Source of the DNA: Bradyrhizobium stylosanthis
Lineage (GTDB): Bacteria; Pseudomonadota; Alphaproteobacteria; Rhizobiales; Xanthobacteraceae
DNA length: 64,000 nucleotides
Direction of reading: 5' to 3'
Assembly: GCF_001641335.1 (NCBI RefSeq)
Contig: NZ_LVEM01000003.1
Span: 901,191-965,190, forward strand
Under the pieces are notes generated by a model. The model saw only the letters and a list, made by a program, of their open reading frames with translations, was not told the origin of the DNA and made no database searches. Shown piece after piece: positions 24,291-32,862 of this stretch (its first letter is position 1; each line of letters begins with the position of its first letter). The translations under genes were made by a program, and so were the position numbers.

Positions 24291-25066
24291 ATGCCGCGTC
24301 AATGACTGGAATGACCGCGCTCTCGATCGGCAAGGACATCAGGCTGAACTCGGCCGACGAGCTTGAGGCGACGCTGCGCCATATCGGGGCGACGCGCTAT
24401 CACAGCCTGCATCCGTTCCATAAGCTGCTGCACGGCGGCAAGCTGAACAAGGGCCAGGTGCAGGCCTGGGCGCTCAACCGCTACTATTACCAGAGCACGA
24501 TTCCGATCAAGGACGCGGTGGTGATCTCGCGCTTCCGCGACCGCGCCACGCGCCTCGAATGGCGCCACCGCATCGAGGACCATGACGGCGACGTCGGCAG
24601 CGAAGGCGGCATCGAGCGCTGGCTGAAGCTGACCGAAGGCCTCGGACTCGACACGGCCTACGTGGAATCGACGGAAGGCATTCTGCCGGCGACGCGCTTC
24701 GCGGTGGAGGCCTATGTCCATTACTGCCGCGAAAAGAGCCCGCTGGAGGCGATCGCCTCCTCGCTCACCGAGCTGTTCGCGCCGAACCTGCATGAAGAGC
24801 GCATCTCCGGCATGCTGGAGCATTACGACTTCGTCAATCCTGACATCATGAGCTACTTCAAGCGGCGCCTGGCGCAGGCCCCGCGCGATGCCGGCTTTGC
24901 GCTCGACTACGTCAAGGCGCATGCCACGACGCCGGAACAACGCGCGCAGGTCTGCAACGCGCTGATCTTCAAGACCAACGTGCTGTGGGTGCAGCTCGAT
25001 GCGCTCCAGCACGCCTATGTCGAAGGCCACATTCCGCCGGGCGCGTTCGTGCCCAAAGCGAGCTGA
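24287..25066 (+). CDS. pqqC: PqqC, pyrroloquinoline-quinone synthase
   Basis: This 259-residue, haem-oxygenase-like helical protein catalyses the last step, the ring closure and eight-electron oxidation of AHQQ to PQQ, without a cofactor. Family features are R-Y-H-S-L-H-P-F-H near the N-terminus, W-A-L-N-R-Y-Y-Y-Q-S and H-R-I-E-D-H-D-G. The start may be GTG 24287, overlapping the pqqB stop as GTGA, or ATG 24302. Confidence 0.95.
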   Translation: MNAASMTGMTALSIGKDIRLNSADELEATLRHIGATRYHSLHPFHKLLHGGKLNKGQVQAWALNRYYYQSTIPIKDAVVISRFRDRATRLEWRHRIEDHDGDVGSEGGIERWLKLTEGLGLDTAYVESTEGILPATRFAVEAYVHYCREKSPLEAIASSLTELFAPNLHEERISGMLEHYDFVNPDIMSYFKRRLAQAPRDAGFALDYVKAHATTPEQRAQVCNALIFKTNVLWVQLDALQHAYVEGHIPPGAFVPKAS

Positions 25067-25077
25067 GGACAAAAGCA

Positions 25078-25389
25078 ATGGCCGGGCCGCGTAACATCAG
25101 CGTCAGCGAGGCGAGCCGCCCCGTGCTGCCGCGGCATGCCAAGCTGAAATACGACGAGACGCGGCAGGTCTGGGTGATCCTGGCGCCGGAGCGGGTGCTG
25201 GCGCCCGACGAGATCGCGGTCGAGGTCCTGCAGCTCTGCAACGGCGAGCGCAATGTCGGCGATGTCGCCGATCTGCTCGCGGCGAAATACGCGGCTCCCC
25301 GCGATGCGATCCTCACCGACGTCATCGCCATGCTGCAGGATCTCGCCGACAAGGGTTTTCTCACTGAGATCAGGGAGAAGACGTCATGA
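25078..25389 (+). CDS. pqqD: PqqD, PqqA-binding chaperone
   Basis: The 103-residue protein starts at ATG 25078 with GGAC seven bases upstream. It has the PqqD winged-helix fold that binds PqqA and presents it to PqqE: P-R-H-A-K-L-K-Y-D near the start, a V-L-Q-L-C-N-G region, and D-L-A-D-K-G-F-L near the end. The stop overlaps the pqqE start (ATGA), fitting the need for matched amounts of PqqD and PqqE. Confidence 0.95.
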   Translation: MAGPRNISVSEASRPVLPRHAKLKYDETRQVWVILAPERVLAPDEIAVEVLQLCNGERNVGDVADLLAAKYAAPRDAILTDVIAMLQDLADKGFLTEIREKTS

Positions 25390-26576
25390 GCGAGGTGCTT
25401 GGACATCCTCCCGTTGCGAGCGACAGCCTCGCGGTGCTGGAGAAGCAGCGTTCGACGGCGGAAACCTTCGGCATTCCGCTCGCCGTGCTGCTCGAAATCA
25501 CGCATCGCTGTCCGCTGCAATGCCCCTATTGCTCCAATCCGGTCGAGCTCGACCGCTCGGGCAAGGAGCTGACCACCGAGGAATGGAAGAAGGTGCTGAG
25601 CGAGCTCGCCGAGATCGGCGTGCTCCAGGTGCATTTCTCCGGCGGCGAGCCGACGGCGCGCAAGGACCTCGTCGAGCTGGTCAAGCATGCCAGCGACGCC
25701 GGCCTCTACACCAACCTCATCACCTCCGCCGTGCTGCTGACGCGCGAGAAGCTCGGCGAGCTGGCCGATGCCGGGCTCTGCCACGTGCAGATCAGCTTCC
25801 AGGGCGTCGAGGAAGGCCTTGCCGATCGTGTCGCCGGCTACAAGAACGGGCATCGCAAGAAGCTCGAAGTCGCGAAATGGACGCGCGAGCTGGACCTGCC
25901 GCTCACCGTGAACGCGGTGATGCACCGGCAGAATTTGCACCAGCTCCCCGACATCATCCAGATGTCGCTCGATCTCGATGCCGACCGGCTCGAGGTCGCC
26001 AATGTGCAATATTACGGCTGGGCGCTGAAGAACCGCGCCGCGCTGATGCCGACCGTGGCGCAGCTCGAGGAATGCACCCGCCTCGTCGAGGACGCCCGCG
26101 AAGCGCACAAGGGCCGGCTGACGATCGACTACGTCGTGCCTGATTACTACGCGCTGCGGCCGAAAAAGTGCATGGGCGGCTGGGGCCGCCAGTTCTTCAA
26201 CATCTCGCCCGCCGGCAAGGTGCTGCCCTGCCACGCCGCCGAGAGCATCACCGGGCTCGAGTTCGAGTCGGTGCGCTCCAACCATTCGATCGCCTGGATC
26301 TGGCAGAACTCCGAAGCCTTCAACCGCTATCGCGGCACCGGCTGGATGAAGGAGCCGTGCAAGACCTGCGAATTCCGCGAGATCGATTTCGGCGGCTGCC
26401 GCTGCCAGGCCTTTGCGTTGACGGGCGATGCCGCCAACACCGATCCGGCCTGCGCGCTGTCGCCGCTGCACGAGACCATCTTCAAGCAGGCCGAGCGTGA
26501 GGCCGAGGGCGAGACCAGCCGCTTCCTCTACCGCAACTTCGCCGGCGGCACCCTGGAATCCGAGAATGGCGCCTGA
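25386..26576 (+). CDS. pqqE: PqqE, radical SAM PqqA-crosslinking enzyme
   Basis: This 396-residue radical SAM protein has C-x-x-x-C-x-x-C at Cys42, Cys46 and Cys49 (R-C-P-L-Q-C-P-Y-C). The S-G-G-E-P SAM site lies near residue 88. A C-terminal SPASM domain has cysteines in K-K-C-M-G-G-W, L-P-C-H-A-A-E, and C-K-T-C..G-G-C-R-C for auxiliary iron-sulfur clusters. It forms the carbon-carbon bond between Glu16 and Tyr20 of PqqA. It overlaps pqqD by four bases at the front and the downstream peptidase gene by 11 bases at the back. Confidence 0.97.
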   Translation: MSEVLGHPPVASDSLAVLEKQRSTAETFGIPLAVLLEITHRCPLQCPYCSNPVELDRSGKELTTEEWKKVLSELAEIGVLQVHFSGGEPTARKDLVELVKHASDAGLYTNLITSAVLLTREKLGELADAGLCHVQISFQGVEEGLADRVAGYKNGHRKKLEVAKWTRELDLPLTVNAVMHRQNLHQLPDIIQMSLDLDADRLEVANVQYYGWALKNRAALMPTVAQLEECTRLVEDAREAHKGRLTIDYVVPDYYALRPKKCMGGWGRQFFNISPAGKVLPCHAAESITGLEFESVRSNHSIAWIWQNSEAFNRYRGTGWMKEPCKTCEFREIDFGGCRCQAFALTGDAANTDPACALSPLHETIFKQAEREAEGETSRFLYRNFAGGTLESENGA

Positions 26577-27552
26577 CTCCGGCACGTGCGTCCCCGCCAG
26601 ACGCGCCGATCCCTTTGCTCCGCTGACCTCCGACATGCTCGATGTCGGCGACGGTCACGAGATCTATGTCGAAAGCGTCGGCCGCCCCGACGGCATCCCC
26701 GCGATCTATCTGCATGGCGGGCCCGGCAGCGGATGCCAGCCCGACCACCGCCGCCTGTTCGATTCCGACCGCTTCTGCGCCGTGCTGTTCGATCAGCGCG
26801 GCTGCGGCCGCAGCCGGCCCAAGGGATCGCGCGAGCACAACACCACCGCGCATCTGATCGCGGACATCGAGAAGATCCGCGAGAAATTCGGTTTCGAACG
26901 CTGCATGGTGGTTGGTGGCTCCTGGGGGGCGACGCTGGCGCTGGCTTATGCGCAGGCCCATCCCGAGCGCGTCAGCGGCATCGTCGTGCGCGCGACCTTC
27001 CTGGGCACGCGTGCGGAGGTCGAGAGCGCCTTCACCACGCGCCTGGCGCGCTTCTATCCCGCGCTCTACGAGGATTTCCTCAGCGTGCTGCCGCCCGAGG
27101 AGCGCGACCGGCCGGTGGACGCCTACTGGCGCCGCATCCTCGATGCCGACCCTGCCGTGCACGGACCGGCGGCGAAGGCCTGGCACGACACCGAGCGCAC
27201 CCTGTCCGAGCACAAGCCGGCGCGGACGCGGCTCGACCTCGCCTCGCTGAACGTCTGGCGCACATTGCCGTCGACGCCGTTCATGGAGGCGCATTACTTC
27301 GTCAATGACAGCTTCATGACCGAAAACCAGCTGCTGCGGAATGCGGGACGGCTCCAGGGCATTCCCGGCATCATCGTCCAGGGCCGCTACGACCTGCTGT
27401 GTCCGCCCGAGACATCGCACGCGCTCGCGAAAGTCTGGCCCGGTTCCGAGATTCGCGTCGTGGAAGAAGCCGGACATTCGCTCTATGATGCCGGCGTGAG
27501 GGACGCGGTCATGAAGTCGATCGCGGACGTCGCGTCGAAAATCTCGCGCTGA
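26566..27552 (+). CDS. pip: Prolyl aminopeptidase (alpha/beta hydrolase), coupled to pqqE
   Basis: The 328-residue peptidase S33 family enzyme has oxyanion motif H-G-G-P-G-S-G-C, nucleophile Ser in G-G-S-W-G-A-T-L, Asp in G-R-Y-D-L-L-C-P-P and His in E-A-G-H-S-L. The Q-R-G-C-G-R-S segment is diagnostic of proline iminopeptidases, which release N-terminal proline from peptides. No signal peptide. ATG 26566 lies inside the end of pqqE (11-base overlap in another frame), so it is co-translated with the PQQ genes. This position suggests a part in clearing PqqA-derived peptide, but a general peptidase carried in the operon cannot be excluded. Confidence 0.88.
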   Translation: MAPDSGTCVPARRADPFAPLTSDMLDVGDGHEIYVESVGRPDGIPAIYLHGGPGSGCQPDHRRLFDSDRFCAVLFDQRGCGRSRPKGSREHNTTAHLIADIEKIREKFGFERCMVVGGSWGATLALAYAQAHPERVSGIVVRATFLGTRAEVESAFTTRLARFYPALYEDFLSVLPPEERDRPVDAYWRRILDADPAVHGPAAKAWHDTERTLSEHKPARTRLDLASLNVWRTLPSTPFMEAHYFVNDSFMTENQLLRNAGRLQGIPGIIVQGRYDLLCPPETSHALAKVWPGSEIRVVEEAGHSLYDAGVRDAVMKSIADVASKISR

Positions 27553-27560
27553 ATATATCC

Positions 27561-27674
27561 CCTCATCCTGAGGAGCGCTCGCAGAGCGCGTCTCGAAGGA
27601 TGAAAGGCCGGGATGCGGCAGCGCGGGCCCTCATGGATTCGAGACGGCGCTGACGCGCCTCCTCACCATGAGGA
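27561..27674. repeat. Intergenic repeat, family E (CCTCATCCTGAGGAG type), copy 1
   Basis: The element opens with CCTCATCCTGAGGAGC and contains a GCGCTC-GCA-GAGCGC hairpin followed by GTCTCGAAGGATG. It ends with the mirrored CGAGACGGCGC...CCTCACCATGAGG. It lies between pip and the next gene and would form a stem-loop at the end of the pqq operon. Confidence 0.75.
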
Positions 27675-27697
27675 GATGGACTGGGAAGGACAAGAAA

Positions 27698-28375
27698 ATG
27701 CCACTCGCCGGGAAAGGCATGCTGCTGACGTCGATGAACATCGACGCTTCGGATGAGGCCGAATTCAACCGCTGGTACGATCGCGAGCATCTGGAAGAGC
27801 GCGTCGCGATCGAGGGTTTCCTGGAAGCGCGGCGCTATGTCGCGCACGCGGCCAATCCCAAATATCTCTGCCTCTATTCGACCGCGACGCTCGACGTGCT
27901 CGACAGCCCCGCCTACAAGGCGCGGCTCGCCAATCCGACCGACTGGTCGCGGCAGACCATGGCCCGCTTCAAGGACATGCTGCGCGTGGTGGCGCGCATC
28001 ACCATCAGCAACGGCACCGGGCGCGGAGCTGCGCTCGGTGTGGTGCGGCTGCGGCCGACGGCGGACAACGCGGCACCATGGCGTGATGCACTGCAGGAAA
28101 AGCTGACGCCGGGGACGCGCGAGGGCATCATCTCCATGCATCTTATGGAGAGCGAGCCAGAATTGTCGGGCGCGACAGCGGACATTCCGGCGGTGCGCAA
28201 CGAAGGCGCCCGCGACTGGTTCGTGCTGATCGACGGCACGCATGTCGGCGCCGTCTCGGCCATCATCGCCGAACGCTTTACCGGCCCGGCTGCGGCGCCC
28301 TTCCCGCTGCCCGTCTCCGTCGGCACCTACGGCCTGATGTGGGACCTCGCGAAGAGCGACATCGCGCGCGTCTGA
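27698..28375 (+). CDS. Hypothetical protein with a possible dimeric alpha/beta-barrel (EthD-like) N-terminus
   Basis: This 225-residue soluble protein starts at ATG 27698 with GGAAGGA upstream. Residues about 8-60 (L-L-T-S-M-N-I-D, D-E-A-E-F-N-R-W-Y-D-R-E-H-L-E-E-R) resemble the strand-helix unit of EthD or other dimeric ferredoxin-like proteins that handle aromatic or small organic compounds. A second similar unit may follow from about residue 110. I cannot name a function. It stands alone between a family E repeat and a convergent hypothetical gene. Confidence 0.6.
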   Translation: MPLAGKGMLLTSMNIDASDEAEFNRWYDREHLEERVAIEGFLEARRYVAHAANPKYLCLYSTATLDVLDSPAYKARLANPTDWSRQTMARFKDMLRVVARITISNGTGRGAALGVVRLRPTADNAAPWRDALQEKLTPGTREGIISMHLMESEPELSGATADIPAVRNEGARDWFVLIDGTHVGAVSAIIAERFTGPAAAPFPLPVSVGTYGLMWDLAKSDIARV

Positions 28376-28402
28376 CGCAGCTATCCGCGATGCCCCGTCA
28401 AC

Positions 28403-28828
28403 TTATGCACTATGCTCGATTTGATTCACGTACTTCCGAGCTAGCTGCCTAATTTTCTGGCTGGCCCACCTTGAGTCTCTAACCTCCGAAAGCAGGTCCT
28501 TGAGGGTCGCTTTCTCCGCTGTCGTGAGGAGCGGGACCCAAACCATTGCCAGATCGGTCCATTGACGGGATTGAGCTTTTAGGGCGGACCCTATCAGCTT
28601 CGCAAACGGGAAACCGGTTGCCGCGTTTGCGTTGTAAGCCAACTGTTCGAGCCCAGCCTTTACGTCAGGGAAAGGCCGCTCCAGCAGCAGCCAGGCCCGA
28701 TAGAAATCTTCGACCACCTCAAGCCGAAACTCTCGATCATCGGCCCTTATTATCCAAGCGCCAGCTTCGGTGAGGGCGATGCTTAGGCCACGATCAATTT
28801 CAAACTCGCTTGATACAGATCGGCCCAT
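28403..28828 (-). CDS. Hypothetical protein, compositionally foreign
   Basis: The 141-residue protein starts at ATG 28828, preceded by AGGAAGAGG; an in-frame ATG at 28864 is less likely. It is soluble and rich in helix, with a tryptophan-rich central segment and a basic C-terminus (K-I-R-Q-L-A-R-K-Y). I do not recognise a family. The DNA here is clearly richer in A and T than every neighbouring gene, with many codons ending in A or T, suggesting recent transfer. No mobile element is visible at its edges. Confidence 0.5.
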   Translation of the reverse strand: MGRSVSSEFEIDRGLSIALTEAGAWIIRADDREFRLEVVEDFYRAWLLLERPFPDVKAGLEQLAYNANAATGFPFAKLIGSALKAQSRQWTDLAMVWVPLLTTAEKATLKDLLSEVRDSRWASQKIRQLARKYVNQIEHSA

Positions 28829-29115
28829 CACACCTCTTCCTCGATCCGAGCAGCACCACAACACACTACACCTGTCAGGCGCGTTCGCATCGCAGCATAT
28901 TGCACCGCACGCAGCCTGCGCGCGGCGCGTTAATGCTGTGCGCGCGCAGCTCCCATGAAAGGCGGTGATCGCGAAAATTTGCCGTTGTACTTCGGAACGG
29001 TTCTAATAAGCTAACCCAATGACGTCATTCAGAAACCAGATCGCCGCGCATTAAGCGTCGACAAGCTCAAAGAAAAGGCCGCCGGGTCTTTGGGCCTGCG
29101 CGGACGAGGGTAGGA

Positions 29116-30915
29116 ATGAAACCGACCGATATCGCGGCCCCCGACTACTTTCACAAAGTAGTCGATTGCCAATGGGCCTGTCCTGCGCACACCCCGGTTC
29201 CCGAATACATCCGACTGATCGCACAAGGCCGCTATAGCGACGCCTACATGATCAATTGGAAATCGAACGTGTTTCCCGGAATCCTGGGACGCACCTGCGA
29301 TCGTCCATGCGAGCCGGCGTGCCGGCGCGGACGCGTCGAGGAAACGCCGGTGGCGATCTGCCGCCTCAAGCGCGTTGCCGCCGACTTCAAGGACGACATC
29401 AAGCAGCGCCTGCCCCGCCCCGCGCCGAAGAACGGCAAGCGCGTTGCGCTGGTCGGCGGCGGTCCTGCTTCGCTGACGGTGGCGCGCGATCTCGCGCCGC
29501 TCGGCTATCACTGCACCGTGTTCGACGGCGATCCGGAAGCCGGCGGCATGATGCGCACGCAGATCCCGAAATTCCGCCTGCCCAATTCCGTCATCGACGA
29601 GGAGACCGGCTACATCCTGGGTCTCGGCGTCGACTTCAAGGGCGGCCAGCGCATCGAGAGCATGAAGTCGCTGCTGGCGGAGAAGTATGACGCGATCTTC
29701 GTCGGCTCCGGCGCGCCGCGCGGCCGCGAGCTCGACATTCCCGGCCGGAAGGAAGCCGCCGGCAACATCCATATCGGCATCGAATGGCTGGCCAATGTAT
29801 CGTTCGGCCACACCGACAAGATCGGCAAGCGCGTGATCGTGCTCGGCGGCGGCAACACCGCGATGGATTGTTGCCGCACCGCGCGCCGGCTCGGCGGCGA
29901 GAAAGTCACGGTGGTCGTGCGTTCCGGCTTCGAGGAGATGAAGGCCTCGCCCTGGGAGAAGGAAGACGCGATCCACGAGGATATCCCGATCCTCAACTAC
30001 ATGGTGCCGGTGGCGTTCAAGCATGTCGCCGGCAAGCTCATCGGGGTCACCTTCCAGCACGTCAAAGCCGAATTCGACGCAAAAGGCCGCCGCAATCTGG
30101 TGCCTTCGGGCGATCCCGACCAGACGATTCCCTGCGACGACGTGCTGGTCGCGGTCGGCCAGGAGAACGCCTTCCCCTGGATCGAGCAGGATTGCGGCAT
30201 CGAGTTCGACAAATGGCACATGCCCAAGGTCGATCCCGCGACCTTCGCCTCGACCAACCCGAAGGTGTTCTTCGGCGGCGACGCCGCGTTCGGGCCGAAG
30301 AACATCATCTGGGCGGTCGCGCACGGCCATGACGCCGCGCTGTCGATCCACAAGATGCTCTCCGGCGAGGACATCACCGAACGGCCGCTGCCGGACGTGC
30401 AGGTGTCCTCGCAGAAGATGGGCATCCACGAATGGAGCTATGACAACGACATCTCCATCGACAAGCGCTTCAAGGTGCCGCACCGCGACAAGGTGATCGC
30501 GCTGAAGGACATCCGCACCGAGGTCGAGCTGGGCTACGACGTCAAGCTCGCGCTCGGCGAGGCGCATCGCTGCCTGAACTGCGACGTGCAGACGGTGTTC
30601 TCCACCTCGCTCTGCATCGAGTGCGATGCCTGCGCCGACATCTGCCCGATGGATTGCATCACCTTCACCGACAACGGCGAAGAGAGTGACCTGCGCCATC
30701 GGCTGAAGGCGCCCTCGCCGCACCCGGACCAGGACCTCTACGTGTCCTCCGACCTCAAGACCGGGCGCGTGATGGTCAAGGACGAGGATGTCTGCCTGCA
30801 TTGCGGGCTGTGCGCCGAGCGTTGTCCCACCGGAGCCTGGGACATGCAGAAGTATTTCATCGAGATGACCCACGCAGGTTCGACATGTCCGACAAAAAGC
30901 CGCTCAGCAGCGTAA
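29116..30915 (+). CDS. GltD-like NAD(P)H oxidoreductase fused to a two-cluster ferredoxin domain
   Basis: The 599-residue protein has three parts. The N-terminal Fer4_20 domain carries cysteines at 18, 22, 61, 65 and 69 for iron-sulfur clusters. The flavin/nucleotide core resembles the GltD small subunit, with FAD motif G-G-G-P-A-S (114-119) and an NAD(P) motif in V-I-V-L-G-G-G-N-T-A-M-D (about 235-250). The C-terminal ferredoxin has C-I-E-C-D-A-C-A-D-I-C-P and C-L-H-C-G-L-C-A-E-R-C-P. It would pass electrons between ferredoxin-like clusters and NAD(P)+. The next gene, an oxoacid oxidoreductase subunit, overlaps its end by 31 bases, so it is probably the electron-transfer subunit of that complex. 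GTAGGA precedes the ATG. Confidence 0.88.
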   Translation: MKPTDIAAPDYFHKVVDCQWACPAHTPVPEYIRLIAQGRYSDAYMINWKSNVFPGILGRTCDRPCEPACRRGRVEETPVAICRLKRVAADFKDDIKQRLPRPAPKNGKRVALVGGGPASLTVARDLAPLGYHCTVFDGDPEAGGMMRTQIPKFRLPNSVIDEETGYILGLGVDFKGGQRIESMKSLLAEKYDAIFVGSGAPRGRELDIPGRKEAAGNIHIGIEWLANVSFGHTDKIGKRVIVLGGGNTAMDCCRTARRLGGEKVTVVVRSGFEEMKASPWEKEDAIHEDIPILNYMVPVAFKHVAGKLIGVTFQHVKAEFDAKGRRNLVPSGDPDQTIPCDDVLVAVGQENAFPWIEQDCGIEFDKWHMPKVDPATFASTNPKVFFGGDAAFGPKNIIWAVAHGHDAALSIHKMLSGEDITERPLPDVQVSSQKMGIHEWSYDNDISIDKRFKVPHRDKVIALKDIRTEVELGYDVKLALGEAHRCLNCDVQTVFSTSLCIECDACADICPMDCITFTDNGEESDLRHRLKAPSPHPDQDLYVSSDLKTGRVMVKDEDVCLHCGLCAERCPTGAWDMQKYFIEMTHAGSTCPTKSRSAA

Positions 30916-32732
30916 ACGACTTCGTCGTCCGCTTCGCCAACGTCAACGGCTCGGGTTCGGCCAGCGCCAACGAGATGTTCGCGCGTGCGATCCTGCGCCA
31001 CGGCGTTCCGGTGTCCCCGCGCAACATCTTCCCCTCCAACATCCAGGGCCTGCCGACCTGGTACGAGGTGCGAGTGACGGAAGACGGCCATCTCGGCGCC
31101 CGCGGCGGCGTCGACATGATGGTGGCGATGAATCCGCAGACCTGGGACAAGGACGTCGCCGGCATCGAGCCCGGCGGCTATCTGTTCTACGATTCCACAA
31201 AGCCGATGCCGTCGACCAAGTTCCGCGACGACATCACCGTGATCGGCGTACCGCTGACCGCGATCACCAACTCGACCTACACCGATCCGCGCCAGCGCCA
31301 GCTGTTCAAGAACATCATCTACCTCGGCGCGCTCTCGGCGCTGCTCGACATGGACCCGAAGCTGATCGAGCAGCTGATCGGCGAGCAGTACAAGGGCAAG
31401 GAGAAGCTGCTCTCCTCCAACGTCCATGCGCTGCATCTCGGCCGCGACTGGGCGCTGCAGAATTTGAAATGCCCGATCGGGCTGCGCGTGAAGAAATCCG
31501 ACAAGGTCGGCGACCGCATCTTCATCGAGGGCAACAGCGCCGCCGCGCTCGGGGCCGTCTATGGCGGCGCCACGGTGTGCGCGTGGTACCCGATCACGCC
31601 GTCCTCGTCGGTGGCGGAAGCCTTCACCGCCCATTGCAAGAAATACCGGCACGAGCCTGATACGGGCAAGGCCAAGTATGCCATCGTGCAGGGCGAGGAC
31701 GAGCTGGCCTCGATCGGCATCGTCATCGGCGCGTCCTGGAACGGCGCCCGCGCCTTCACCGCGACCTCGGGCCCCGGCATCTCGCTGATGACGGAGTTCA
31801 TCGGCCTCTCCTACTTCGCCGAGATTCCGGCTGTCATCATGAACATCCAGCGCGCCGGCCCCTCGACGGGCATGCCGACGCGCACCCAGCAATGCGACAT
31901 CATCGCCTGCGCCTATGCCTCGCACGGCGATACCAAGCACGTGCTGCTGTTCCCGGAAGATCCGGCCGAGGCGTTCGAGTTCGCGGCTGCCGCCTTCGAT
32001 CTCGCCGAACGGCTGCAGACCACGATCTTCCTGATGCTCGACCTCGATATCGGCATGAACCACCGGCTCTGCCGCCCGCTGAAGTGGGACGACGCGAGGC
32101 AGTACGACCGCGGCAAGATCATGACCACGGAGATGCTGGAGGAGGGCCGCGACTTCGGCCGCTATCTCGACGTTGACGGCGACGGCATCCCCTATCGCAC
32201 CTACCCCGGCACGCATCCGACCAAGGGCTCCTACTTCACCCGCGGCACGTCACGCGACCGCTACGCGCGCTATTCCGAGGAAGGCTCGGTCTATGCCGAC
32301 AACATGCAGCGGCTGGTGCGCAAGTTCGAGACCGCGCAGGACCTGGTACCGCGACCGCTGCAGGCCAATGCGGAACGGCCGACCAAATACGGCGTGATCT
32401 ATTTCGGCTCGACCTCGCCGGCGATGGACGAGGCGATCGGCCTGCTGGAGGCGCGCGGGCATCAGCTCGACCGCCTGCGCATCCGCGCCTTCCCGTTCCA
32501 CTCCAGCGTCGCGAGCTTCCTCGCCGAGCACGACTTCGTCTACGTGGTCGAGCAGAACCGCGATGCCCAGTTGCGGCAGCTCATCGTCAACGAGAACGGC
32601 ATCGATCCCGTCCGCCTCGTGCCGATCGTGCATTATGACGGCACCCCGATCACCGCCCGCTTCATCGCAAAAGCCATTGGCGACCACCAGGATCACCTCA
32701 AGGTGACCCCGCTCCGCAAGGCCGTGTCATGA
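30885..32732 (+). CDS. 2-oxoacid:acceptor oxidoreductase, fused gamma-alpha subunit
   Basis: About 615 residues from ATG 30885, overlapping the upstream gene by 31 bases. The N-terminal gamma domain (about 10-200) starts V-N-G-S-G-S-A-S-A-N. The alpha domain (about 205-600) begins with a G-N-S-A-A-A-L-G-A-V-Y-G-G segment and contains W-Y-P-I-T-P-S-S-S-V-A-E, typical of KorA-type subunits that build the thiamine-diphosphate active site together with the beta subunit. It oxidatively decarboxylates a 2-oxoacid such as 2-oxoglutarate or pyruvate to the acyl-CoA, or runs in reverse. Substrate cannot be fixed from sequence. No iron-sulfur motif of its own is visible. Confidence 0.9.
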   Translation: MSDKKPLSSVNDFVVRFANVNGSGSASANEMFARAILRHGVPVSPRNIFPSNIQGLPTWYEVRVTEDGHLGARGGVDMMVAMNPQTWDKDVAGIEPGGYLFYDSTKPMPSTKFRDDITVIGVPLTAITNSTYTDPRQRQLFKNIIYLGALSALLDMDPKLIEQLIGEQYKGKEKLLSSNVHALHLGRDWALQNLKCPIGLRVKKSDKVGDRIFIEGNSAAALGAVYGGATVCAWYPITPSSSVAEAFTAHCKKYRHEPDTGKAKYAIVQGEDELASIGIVIGASWNGARAFTATSGPGISLMTEFIGLSYFAEIPAVIMNIQRAGPSTGMPTRTQQCDIIACAYASHGDTKHVLLFPEDPAEAFEFAAAAFDLAERLQTTIFLMLDLDIGMNHRLCRPLKWDDARQYDRGKIMTTEMLEEGRDFGRYLDVDGDGIPYRTYPGTHPTKGSYFTRGTSRDRYARYSEEGSVYADNMQRLVRKFETAQDLVPRPLQANAERPTKYGVIYFGSTSPAMDEAIGLLEARGHQLDRLRIRAFPFHSSVASFLAEHDFVYVVEQNRDAQLRQLIVNENGIDPVRLVPIVHYDGTPITARFIAKAIGDHQDHLKVTPLRKAVS

Positions 32733-32753
32733 TTTGGGCATCACTCTCTCCGT

Positions 32754-32839
32754 CGTCATGCCCGCGCTTGTCGCGGGCATCCACGCCTTTCTTTTTCTCG
32801 GCCAAGACGTGGATGGCCGGGACAAGCCCGGCCATGACG
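32754..32839. repeat. Palindromic intergenic repeat, family C copy 2, inside an operon
   Basis: CGTCATGCCCGCGCTTGTCGCGGGCATCCACG pairs (with some mismatches) with CGTGGATGGCCGGGACAAGCCCGGCCATGACG across a T-rich loop; read here as arms of about 30 bases. It fills the 130-bp gap between the alpha and beta subunit genes, so it may be transcribed and fold in the mRNA. Confidence 0.82.
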
Positions 32840-32862
32840 GCCTTGGGATCGCAGGTGCTTTC

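Noticed and set aside
32734..32862. Longer N-terminus for the oxoacid oxidoreductase beta subunit.
   Set aside because: The extra residues are read from palindrome C2, and the family N-terminus begins at ATG 32863.
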